Shown here piece by piece: positions 22,202-29,533 of a DNA stretch of 37,141 nucleotides (position 1 is the first letter of the stretch; the number at the start of each line of letters is the position of its first letter). A model generated the notes under the pieces. The model saw nothing but the letters and a program-made list of their open reading frames with translations, did not search any database and had not been told where the DNA came from. Origin of the DNA: Gordonibacter sp. An230 (GTDB lineage Bacteria; Actinomycetota; Coriobacteriia; Coriobacteriales; Eggerthellaceae); assembly GCF_002159915.1 (NCBI RefSeq), contig NZ_NFJP01000032.1, forward strand, positions 1-37,141, given 5' to 3'. The translations under genes were made by a program, and so were the position numbers.

Positions 22202-24052
22202 CTACAAGGGCTTCTGCTGGTACAGCCCCTTGTCCTGGAATCCCAGACTGCGGTAGTACCCCCGGGTTCCCACGGCACTGATCACGTTGAGGGCTTCGTA
22301 ACCGGCCTTGCGGGCGATGTCGGCTGCGGCCTCGACGAGCCGCTTGCCCAAGCCGAGGTGCTGGGCGCCGGCGCCCGTGCGGTGCAGCTTGGCCACGGCG
22401 CCGTACACGTGCACCTCGCGTATCATGGCCTCGCCAGGGCCGATGGGGAAGTTGGCGAACCGTTTCCGCAGGTCGTCCACGGAAGCGGAAAAGGGCAGCG
22501 ACAGGCGCAGGAACGCGGCGATGCGCCCGTCCGGCGAGGTCCATTGCAAGAAGCGCTCGCTTGCCACCGCGGTCTCGTACGCCACGACGGAAAGCGCCAG
22601 CGCGCCCACGTCGGCCCCGTCCGTGCCGATCTCGCGTGTGCGGATCTCCTCGAAGCGCACGCCGGCCTCCCGCGCCCGTTGCTCCACCAGCTGGCGCAGG
22701 TTCACCTTCTTGTTGCCCGCCACGATGTCGTGCGACGAGATGTCGCGGATCATGCGCGAGATGCGCGTGTAGGGCGGCGTGGCGGCGGCATCCGCCACCA
22801 GCACGTCGAGCAGCTCCTCCTCGGTGTAGGGCCGCCAGCTGCCGTCGCGGTAGCGCGCCATCAGGCCGGTCCCGTCCACGAGCGCGCACGGGTACAGCTT
22901 CACCTCGTCGGGCAAAAACGCCGGGTCGGTAACGAGGCGGCGGTAGTCGCGCTTGTCGGCTGCGGTCGTGGCGCCGAGGAGGTTCGCCATGAAGTGGGCG
23001 TGGATCTTGAAGCCAAACAGGCGCAGCAGCGAAAACGCCTCCGCGATGCGCTCCGAAGAGAGGCAACGCTCGTTCAACGAGAGGATGCGCCCATCGAGGC
23101 TTTGCACGCCGATCTGCACTTTCGTGCAGCCGAGACGCCGCAGCCCCGCCAGCGCCTCGGGCGTGACGGCATCGGGCCGCGTTTCCACCACGAGCCCCAC
23201 CACGCGGTGCGCCGCATGCTCGTTGGCGGCGTGCTGGCGTTCAAGCTCGGCGAGGCCGGTCGTCTGCTCGGCGGCAAGGCGCTCCCACGGGCTGCCGGAG
23301 CCGTACAGGCGCGCCATCGCGTCGTTGTAGCGCAGCGCGCCGGCGTTCACCTGCCGCTGGGCGTCGGCGGCGAACGCCGCGGCCTCCTCGCGGGTTTCGG
23401 GGACGCCGGCCTCCCGATAGCGTGCGCGGCGGGCTTCCATGCGGGTCCGCCGCTGCTCCTCGTCGCCTTCGCCCGCCTCGTTCAGCGCGCGGAACAGCTC
23501 GCTCGCAAACCAGATGCGGTAGCCCTCGGGGTAGTCGCTCCACGTGCCGCCCAAGACGATCAGTTCCACCTTGTCGGTGACGTGGCCCATCTGCTCGAGC
23601 GTGCTCAGGCGCGCCGCCACCTGCAGATACGGGTCGAAGAACGCGCGCTCGGCGCGCTGGCACGCGGGCTCGTCGGCCAGGTAGCTTTTCGGCATGCGCA
23701 GGTCGTTGGGGCAGTACAGGCAGTTGCTGGCGCACGGCCACGGCTTCGTGAGCACGGTGATGGTGGCCACGCCCGACGCCGTGCGCCGCGGCTTCACGCG
23801 CAGAAGCTGCACGAGGCGCGCCTCCAGCGCCTCGTCGATGCCCCAGCTGCGCCAGCGGGCGGGGTCGTCGCGCTTCACCTGCCGGTAGTAGGGGAAGAGC
23901 TGCTTTTTGGCGAAGTGGTCGGCGTTGTCCGCGCGTCCCTCGTTGCGCTTGCGGATGATGCGCGCCACCGCCTTGCCGTCCACGGCGGGCGCGCCCGGCG
24001 CGTCCCGCTCACGACGCAGCTCTTCCAGTATGTCCAGCAGGATCTCTTCCAT
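22202..24052 (-). CDS. elp3: Elp3-like radical SAM / GNAT enzyme for tRNA wobble uridine (U34) modification
   Basis: 616 residues. A radical-SAM half carries TKPWPCASNCLYCPNDLRMP (C107, C111, C114 bind the 4Fe-4S cluster), followed by DKVELIVLGGTWSDYP and LVVETRPDAV. A C-terminal GNAT half carries REVHVYGAVAKLHRTGAG, QHLGLGKRLVEAA and NVISAVGTRGYYRSLGF. This is the Elp3 architecture, which uses acetyl-CoA and SAM to build the 5-carboxymethyl group on U34. MEEILLDIL at 24052 is taken as the start; a Met at 24091 is also possible, but the sequence between them is a duplication of the upstream gene's end. It is the third gene of a thrH / Trm9-like / elp3 operon. Confidence 0.9.
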   Translation of the reverse strand: MEEILLDILEELRRERDAPGAPAVDGKAVARIIRKRNEGRADNADHFAKKQLFPYYRQVKRDDPARWRSWGIDEALEARLVQLLRVKPRRTASGVATITVLTKPWPCASNCLYCPNDLRMPKSYLADEPACQRAERAFFDPYLQVAARLSTLEQMGHVTDKVELIVLGGTWSDYPEGYRIWFASELFRALNEAGEGDEEQRRTRMEARRARYREAGVPETREEAAAFAADAQRQVNAGALRYNDAMARLYGSGSPWERLAAEQTTGLAELERQHAANEHAAHRVVGLVVETRPDAVTPEALAGLRRLGCTKVQIGVQSLDGRILSLNERCLSSERIAEAFSLLRLFGFKIHAHFMANLLGATTAADKRDYRRLVTDPAFLPDEVKLYPCALVDGTGLMARYRDGSWRPYTEEELLDVLVADAAATPPYTRISRMIRDISSHDIVAGNKKVNLRQLVEQRAREAGVRFEEIRTREIGTDGADVGALALSVVAYETAVASERFLQWTSPDGRIAAFLRLSLPFSASVDDLRKRFANFPIGPGEAMIREVHVYGAVAKLHRTGAGAQHLGLGKRLVEAAADIARKAGYEALNVISAVGTRGYYRSLGFQDKGLYQQKPL

Positions 24053-24056
24053 CGCC

Positions 24057-24117
24057 TCGCCTATTCCACCCGCAGCACCGGGTTCTTTCATCGTTCGCCT
24101 ATTCCACCCGCAGCACC
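24057..24117. repeat. 23-bp tandem duplication at a gene junction
   Basis: TCGCCTATTCCACCCGCAGC plus ACC occurs at 24057-24079 and again at 24095-24117. The right copy is the 3' end and stop of the methyltransferase gene; the left copy lies in front of the elp3 start. It creates an alternative Met start (24091) for elp3. Confidence 0.9.
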
Positions 24118-25184
24118 AGGTAGCTGTTAAGGGCGCCGTCGCGACCGTCGGCGCGGAAGCGGGCGGCCTCTTTGGCGGTGCCGGCCACGGAGGCCGCCAG
24201 CGCGTCGATCTCCTCGTCGGAGAAGCTGTGGCAGTAGCGGTAAGCCCCCGGCTCGTCCTTCCAGCCCAGCAGTCGATCGCCGGCGTCGAGCGGCGGTAGG
24301 CCCAGATCGCGCAGGCCGTGCTCGTGCGTGGCCTCTGCTTTGCGTGCCAACAGGGGGTTCTCCAAGAAGCGCCAGAGCGACACGATGACGAATCCGCCCG
24401 GCCGCACCTTCGCCGCCAGCGCCGCCAGCACCTCTTGCCGCCAGCGCGGAAGCGGGATGTGGTGCAGGAATCCGAACGAGACGGCCAGATCGCAGCGGGG
24501 CACCCGCAGCGCTGCGGCCAGCGCCGCTTCGCCGCCGCGCTCCTCGGCGTCCAGCGCCGCCAGCACGTCGAGGCTTTGGTGGCGCCAGCGGAGAGAGCCG
24601 GCGGTCCGGTTGCCGAAGGCGGCCTCCTCGGCGGGGTTCGGCCTCCACGGCGCGCCGGCCACCAGCGCGTCGCAGTCGTCTGCCGTGTGAAGCGTCAGGT
24701 CGGTGTCGGCCAGCTCCTCTGCCAGAAACGCTTCGAAGCGCAGGTTCCCGCATGCGAGGTCGAGCACGGAAAGTGCGGGCCGCGCATGCTCCGGACGCAG
24801 GGTTTTCGCGTCGGTGCCCCCTTGTCGCGCCCGCGCGTCTTCCCGCGCTCCCGCGCCCCCTTGCCGCCCCTGCAGGCCGCTCCGCTCGTTTGCGTCCCCG
24901 CGCGCGGCCTGCGCCCTCGCGTCTTCGTTTTCGAGCGCGGCTTTCGCCCCCGCGTCTTCGCCCCCGCGCGCGACTCCTGCCTTCGCCCTTCCGCCCGCGC
25001 GTGCGCCCTCCGCGTCGGCGTCGGCGCCCGCCCTCCCGTCCGCCGGCTGCGCCTTCCGCGCCCACTCCAAGCAGCGCCGCCATCCTTCCCACGGCGCGGT
25101 GCGCGTGGCGGAAAACGACGCGCTGCATCGCTGGTAGAAGCGCTTGTTCACGGCGCAGAGCGCGCGGGCGGTGGCGTTATCCAC
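24099..25184 (-). CDS. Trm9/ALKBH8-like tRNA (cm5U34) methyltransferase with an Ala/Gly/Arg-rich insert
   Basis: 361 residues. The N-terminus VNKRFYQRCSASFSATRTAPW matches the Trm9 signature (FY...FS.TR..PW, residues 12-32). SAM motif I is VLDLACGNLRF (about 140-150), followed by DLAVSFGFLHHIPLPRWRQE and VRPGGFVIVSLWRF as in Trm9. The C-terminus AYRYCHSFSDEEIDAL mirrors the Trm9 RFYH segment. Trm9 esterifies the cm5U made by Elongator to mcm5U. Residues 45-132 are an Ala/Gly/Arg/Asp-rich insert where Trm9 has a short linker. GTG 25184 is the start (family N-terminus begins there; ribosome site weak). It lies between thrH (31 bp) and elp3, so an Elp3-coupled role is likely. The Trm9 assignment is inference from motifs. 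Confidence 0.75.
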   Translation of the reverse strand: MDNATARALCAVNKRFYQRCSASFSATRTAPWEGWRRCLEWARKAQPADGRAGADADAEGARAGGRAKAGVARGGEDAGAKAALENEDARAQAARGDANERSGLQGRQGGAGAREDARARQGGTDAKTLRPEHARPALSVLDLACGNLRFEAFLAEELADTDLTLHTADDCDALVAGAPWRPNPAEEAAFGNRTAGSLRWRHQSLDVLAALDAEERGGEAALAAALRVPRCDLAVSFGFLHHIPLPRWRQEVLAALAAKVRPGGFVIVSLWRFLENPLLARKAEATHEHGLRDLGLPPLDAGDRLLGWKDEPGAYRYCHSFSDEEIDALAASVAGTAKEAARFRADGRDGALNSYLVLRVE

Positions 25185-25215
25185 GGCAGGTTTCCCCGGC
25201 AGGGCGCATCGCGCG

Positions 25216-25821
25216 CTACGCTTCCAAGGCCGCTTCGATGGCGGCCAGCAGGTCGTCGTAGCGGTCGAACGCGGGCAGGTCGGGATTCTCGGCCTTGATG
25301 GCCTCGGTGCTGCGGAAGAGGAAGCCGGCCTTGCTGGCGCGGATCATGGCGAGGTCGTTGTGGCTGTCGCCGGCGGCGATGGTCTGGCAGCCGGCCGACT
25401 GCAGCGCGCGCACGGTGTCCAGCTTGGAGTTCGGCGTGCGCATGCGCCAGCCCGTCACGGTGCCGTCGGCGCTTGCGTCCAGCTCGTTGCAGAAGAGCGT
25501 CGGCCAGCCCAGCTTTTCCATGAGGGGGCGTGCGAACTGGGTGAACGTGTCGCTGATGATGACGACCTGCGTCCGGGCGCGCAAGCTGTCCAAAAACCCG
25601 CGCGCACCCGGCAGCGGCTCGATGCCTGCGATGACCCGCTGGATCTCCGCCAGCCCCAGGCCGTGCTCGCGCAGGATGTCCAGCCGATAGGCCATGAGCT
25701 TGTCGTAGTCGGGTTCGTCGCGCGTGGTGCGGGCGAGCGCCGGGATGCCGCTCTCCTCGGCGAATGCGATCCATATCTCGGGCACCAGCACCCCTTCGAG
25801 GTCGAGGCAGACGATGTTCAT
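25216..25821 (-). CDS. thrH: Phosphoserine phosphatase / homoserine phosphotransferase ThrH
   Basis: 201 residues, the usual ThrH length. HAD-family motifs: motif I DLEGVLVPE (7-15, the ThrH variant), motif II VVIISDTFTQFARPLMEKLG, and motif IV AAGDSHNDLAMIRASKAGFL. ThrH dephosphorylates phosphoserine and can transfer the phosphate to homoserine, linking serine and threonine synthesis. AAGGAG lies 5 bp before ATG 25821. First gene of the operon with the Trm9-like and elp3 genes; its metabolic link to tRNA modification is not evident. Confidence 0.9.
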   Translation of the reverse strand: MNIVCLDLEGVLVPEIWIAFAEESGIPALARTTRDEPDYDKLMAYRLDILREHGLGLAEIQRVIAGIEPLPGARGFLDSLRARTQVVIISDTFTQFARPLMEKLGWPTLFCNELDASADGTVTGWRMRTPNSKLDTVRALQSAGCQTIAAGDSHNDLAMIRASKAGFLFRSTEAIKAENPDLPAFDRYDDLLAAIEAALEA

Positions 25822-26748
25822 GGCGGCTCCTTCGCAAGATGGTTGCGGGCACGGCTTTTGCTGCGCCTATGGTGCCTTCCGCCTCCGCTGCACGCAACCC
25901 TGCCATCGGGAAAAGCGGGCAATTTCCTGCCGAGGGGCGGGGCGAGCGGTTTACCCGCCCTCCGTCCGACCCTTCTCGCACCCCCTTCGCCGCATCATCC
26001 CCGCTCTTTCGGCCCCTCCTTTCCTCATTGGTCGAAGGGCGCTGGTTAGGGGCGAGTTTGCCCGACGATGAGACTTGCTGCGAGAAGGCCTTCGCTGACG
26101 AGGCGGCATCGGCAAGGGCGTTCCGCGGGGCCGGGGCGACGGGGCTTGCGTTTCGGCGCGCCACCTGCCACCTAACTGCCGACCTTGCCCCGTGCGCGAA
26201 ATCGGCCCGGTTTTGGCCGCGGGCCCGTTCTGGCGCGAATCGGCCTCCCTGGGCGCATCAGAATCTTGCTACCGGGCCTTTTGCCGGAAAGGCCTTCCGG
26301 GGGAGGGCTCTCGAGCCCCGCTTTTTCGCGACAGAACGGGATTCCGTGGCCAAAACCGCGCCGTTCGCGTGCGCGCGCCGCATGCCGTCAGGCGACGAAG
26401 TGAGGTCCTCCGGCAGCAAGTCGGATTCGCCTGCCCGCGCTCGCAAGGGCGCATGGCGAGCATCCGTGAGCCCGCCGAGAAGTCGGATTCGCCTGGCTGC
26501 GCTCGCAAGAGGCCGTTCCGAACACGGTGGGCGTTCCCAGCCTCGGTCGGAATCGCGCGCTTGCAAGGAGGAAGCGCTGCAAGTGCTACATGGGGAAGTG
26601 CCTGCAGGCGCGCAGTCGGGCTCGCGCGCTCGCAAAGGCCGCCCGCAGGAAGACGGCCGCGCTCCCGGGTGCGCCGGCCCCATCGCGTGCGAGTCCGCGT
26701 CGAGCGGTGTCAGGGGGCGTGAGCGTCAGGCGCCCTCGATCGCGCAGG
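25822..26748. other. Long gene-free stretch
   Basis: 927 bp between thrH and the GNAT gene. All long frames are Arg/Ser/Pro-rich by-products. The right part (26419-26640) contains a four-copy repeat; the middle (26190-26300) has two GCGAAATCGGCC/GCGAATCGGCC words. Confidence 0.5.
26419..26640. repeat. Four-copy dispersed-tandem repeat, about 62-69 bp pitch
   Basis: AGTCGGATTCGCCTG, C/G-C/T-variable, GCGCTCGCAAG occurs at 26419 and 26481 (nearly identical over about 30 bp), with shorter diverged copies at about 26545 (GGTCGGAATCGCGCGCTTGC) and 26614 (AGTCGGGCTCGCGCGCTCGC). The pitch resembles the 743-1262 array. Copies are too diverged for a CRISPR. Confidence 0.65.
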
Positions 26749-27672
26749 TCATCGTCTTCCCGCAGCGCCTCTTTCCGATGGAGTTGTGTCGATGTCGTCG
26801 TGCGGAGCCTCTCCGGATGCGCGCTTCCCAGATGCGCGTGCGGCCAGCGCCGCGTTCGCGCGGTCAAGCGCCGCGCGAACGGTGTGCGGGCGGGCGCGGG
26901 CGAGGGCGGGGAAGGGCGTGGGCGGCTCCGGGTCATCCGAGAAGCCGTCGAGTTCCTTGCGCAGCCATGCCACGTCGCGCCATGCGCCCGCCTTCCATCC
27001 TGCGTTCGGCTGCAGCCCGATGCGCTCGAACCCGAGTTCCGCATGCAGCCGCTCGCTGGCGACGTTCGTCACAGTGACCAGCGCGTATGCAGCTTTCAGC
27101 CCTTGCGCTCGGACGAGGTCGAGCAGCGCCTCGTACAGCGCGCGCCCGACTCCCCGTCCGCAGATGTCGGGTGCGAGGTACACCGACAACTCGGCGTTCC
27201 ATCGGTAGGCGGCGCGCGTATGCTGCGCGGCCGCGTGCGCATACCCGACGATCTTGCCCGAGCGTTCGGCGACCAGGAAGGGGTGCGTCGCCCTGATGCC
27301 GGCTATGCGCGCGCGGAAGGCGTCGGGGGCGGGCACGGTCTCTTCGAACGTGACGGCCGTCGCCACGTAGGGTGCGTACACGGCCAGGATGCCGTCCGCG
27401 TCATCGTCGTCGGCGAGGCGGATGCGGATGGGGGCCGTCTCTAGGTCGGTGCGACTGGGGCGGAGGCCGGATGCGGGCGCGCCGCTGCGCACGGATCCCG
27501 CCTCCGCTCGGATGCGCGCCGCGGGGTCGGTCGCTGGCGCCTGATCGGGCGTGCGCGCGACGGCGCCGTTCGCGGCGGCTGACCCACCGGGAGTTGCGGG
27601 AATGCGCGCATCGTCGGCTGCGCTCGCGTTCGGAGCTTGGGCGCGAGCTGCAGATTTGGAGACAGGTTCCAT
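26749..27672 (-). CDS. GNAT N-acetyltransferase, phosphinothricin-acetyltransferase type, with long tails
   Basis: 307 residues. The GNAT core spans about 82-245: IRIRLADDDDADGILAVYAP, AVTFEETVP, PFLVAERSGKIVGYAHA, RWNAELSVYL, the acetyl-CoA loop CGRGVGRALY (171-180) and HAELGFERIGLQPNAGWKAG. This is the pattern of phosphinothricin/methionine-sulfoximine-type acetyltransferases (Pat/YwnH). Residues 1-80 are an Ala/Pro-rich tail and 250-307 a second Ala/Arg/Pro-rich tail, both unusual for the family (normally 165-185 residues). AAAGG is upstream of ATG 27672. Monocistronic. Confidence 0.85.
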   Translation of the reverse strand: MEPVSKSAARAQAPNASAADDARIPATPGGSAAANGAVARTPDQAPATDPAARIRAEAGSVRSGAPASGLRPSRTDLETAPIRIRLADDDDADGILAVYAPYVATAVTFEETVPAPDAFRARIAGIRATHPFLVAERSGKIVGYAHAAAQHTRAAYRWNAELSVYLAPDICGRGVGRALYEALLDLVRAQGLKAAYALVTVTNVASERLHAELGFERIGLQPNAGWKAGAWRDVAWLRKELDGFSDDPEPPTPFPALARARPHTVRAALDRANAALAARASGKRASGEAPHDDIDTTPSERGAAGRR

Positions 27673-28351
27673 GGCGAGGCCTTTCGTGCGGGAGGACGTT
27701 GCTCCTTCCCATGGTATCACGGGCGATTAAAGGCGGCGCACGCGCTGCGTCGCCTCGGCTGCGTTGTTTCCGACTGCCGAAGGCGCAGGCGCCGTCCGTG
27801 CGGTGCGCCGATGCGCGGGTGGGCGGGCGCAGTGCGAAAAGCGCAAACGGGCGGGATCGGAGGGGGTGCTGGGCGGAAGGGGCTCGTTGAACGCGAAAGC
27901 TCGGTCGGCGCGAATGGGGGCGCTCGGGCGGCGTACGAGGCTGCCGAACGGCAGGGGCCGCAATGCTCGGTGCGCCATGCGGTCGGCGGCTGGGCGCTTG
28001 GCGCACCGAGCGCGCGATGCGGCTCGGCGTGGGTGCCGGTCCGTCGTGCCTGGGCGATGCCGAGGTGGTGGCGAGGCCGGATCGCTTGTCGTGGAAGCCT
28101 CCGGCCTCATCGCGCCTTGACGGGGCCGCGGATGGCGCGCTTGCCGCAGGGCGGGCTTTTCGGCGTCGCGAGACGAAGCATCGAACGCCCTCTTGGAGCG
28201 GCTTCGGACGGCTTGAAAACCCGTGGCTCTCCTATGTTGATTGCCCTGCGCGCACTTGCCGCCTCGCCTTCGATAAGGAATACTTCCTAGGCGAAGGCGC
28301 TTCGCGTGCCTGGGGAAGCATCGGCGTCGGCGTGTGCGCCGGGAGACGAGC
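27673..28351. other. Gene-free stretch with a nested hairpin
   Basis: 679 bp between divergent genes. The only clear structure is at 28265-28299: CGCCTTCG pairs with CGAAGGCG and encloses AGGAA-TAC-TTCCT, 53 bp before the serine-hydrolase start. It may be a leader structure or an operator; no clear promoter is seen. Confidence 0.5.
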
Positions 28352-29533
28352 GTGACTGTGAACTGGGATGCCATAGGAAGAAAGGCGCGGAAGGCGCCTC
28401 TGCCGGCGAAAGTCGCCCTTGCGGCGTGCGTCGGCGTGTTCGCGCTTTCGAGCGCGATAGGCGTCGCTTCGGCCCTGTCCCCGGTTCCCGAGACGCCCAT
28501 CCCGCCCTCCTCGTCGGCTTTCTCCGCGGCGGACGCTGCGGTTGAGGTCGAGTTCGAAGGGGCGGCGGCCGTCCCGTCTGACGGCCAGGCTGAACCGTCT
28601 TCCCTCCCGGGCGCTTCCGCCTCCGATCCCTTCGCCGTGGCTGCCGAGGCGCGTGCGGCTCTCGATTGCGCTGCGTCTTCGGACGGGCTCAGCCTCTTCG
28701 ACGGTTCCGACGGCGCGTCCCGCGTGCTCGACTCCGGCGAGGCGCCCGATGTGGAGGCCGCCATCGCAGCCTTCGCCGATGCGGATTGCAGCGTGGGATT
28801 CGTCGTGTACGATTTGGCGGCGCAGCGCGGTCTGAGCTACAACGCCGACGGCATGTACTTCTGCGCGAGCACCGTCAAGGCTCCGTTCGTTTCGTACGTG
28901 CTGCAAGACGCCGTGGCCGGCGGAACGGCCTCGCTCGACGACGAGGTCGAAGAAGATCTGGTCGTGGAAGGTACCGGCATCATGTCCGAAGACGATGTCG
29001 GATCTTACGATCTGCGCACGGTGGTCGAGAACACCCTCATCCATTCCGACAACACGGGCTACGCGCTTTTGCGCGAGCGTTTCGGGGCGGACGGCTTCGA
29101 GGCGTGGTGCGAGCGGGCCGATGTGGACACGGCGACGTGGTCGGGCGAATGGTATCCTTCGTGCGCGCCGCGTGATCTGGCGAAACTGTGGGTCAACATC
29201 GGGGCTTTCCTTATGGGCGACGATCCGAATGCGCAGTGGTGCCAAAGTCTGCTCGAACGCACGCGCGTTTCGTTTTTGCGAGAGGCCCTCGGCCCTGATC
29301 GCACCGTGCTCTCGAAGCCGGGTTACGAGGTGGACATCCCCGGATACAGCACGGCTGCGCTTGACGACGCGGGTTTGGTGGTTGACGGCGACGGTGCGTA
29401 TGTGGTGGCCATCATGTCCGACGCCGGATACGACGACGAGCATTTTACGGACAACGAGCACCTCATCGTCGATCTTGCGGCGGCGCTCGATGCCGCGCAT
29501 GATCGGCTGTTGGTCGAAAGCGAGGTTTCATAA
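28352..29533 (+). CDS. Exported serine hydrolase with the class A beta-lactamase / PBP fold
   Basis: 393 residues. A short basic N-terminus and one membrane segment (about 19-42, VALAACVGVFALSSAIGVAS) anchor or export it; a Ser/Ala/Glu-rich linker runs to about 130. The catalytic domain shows all three class A motifs: S173-T-V-K176, S232-D-N234 and K322-P-G. Such proteins may be peptidoglycan-acting or beta-lactamase-like; no Glu166 equivalent could be assigned. GTG 28352 is preferred because GGGAG lies 6 bp upstream. Its stop overlaps the ATG of the next gene (TAATG), so both cell-envelope proteins are made together. Confidence 0.82.
   Translation: MTVNWDAIGRKARKAPLPAKVALAACVGVFALSSAIGVASALSPVPETPIPPSSSAFSAADAAVEVEFEGAAAVPSDGQAEPSSLPGASASDPFAVAAEARAALDCAASSDGLSLFDGSDGASRVLDSGEAPDVEAAIAAFADADCSVGFVVYDLAAQRGLSYNADGMYFCASTVKAPFVSYVLQDAVAGGTASLDDEVEEDLVVEGTGIMSEDDVGSYDLRTVVENTLIHSDNTGYALLRERFGADGFEAWCERADVDTATWSGEWYPSCAPRDLAKLWVNIGAFLMGDDPNAQWCQSLLERTRVSFLREALGPDRTVLSKPGYEVDIPGYSTAALDDAGLVVDGDGAYVVAIMSDAGYDDEHFTDNEHLIVDLAAALDAAHDRLLVESEVS

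Noticed and set aside
26419-26640. CRISPR array
   Set aside because: Pitch is suggestive, but repeats are only two near-identical copies plus two diverged ones, spacers are uneven and no cas genes are present.
26749-27672. Herbicide-resistance bar/pat gene
   Set aside because: The core resembles phosphinothricin acetyltransferases, but this is a broad GNAT group found in most bacteria, and the long tails and native context argue against a specific resistance role.
28352-29533. Acquired antibiotic-resistance beta-lactamase
   Set aside because: STVK, SDN and KPG motifs show the fold, but the membrane anchor, the long linker, the missing assignable Glu166 and coupling to a cell-wall gene point to a chromosomal envelope enzyme.
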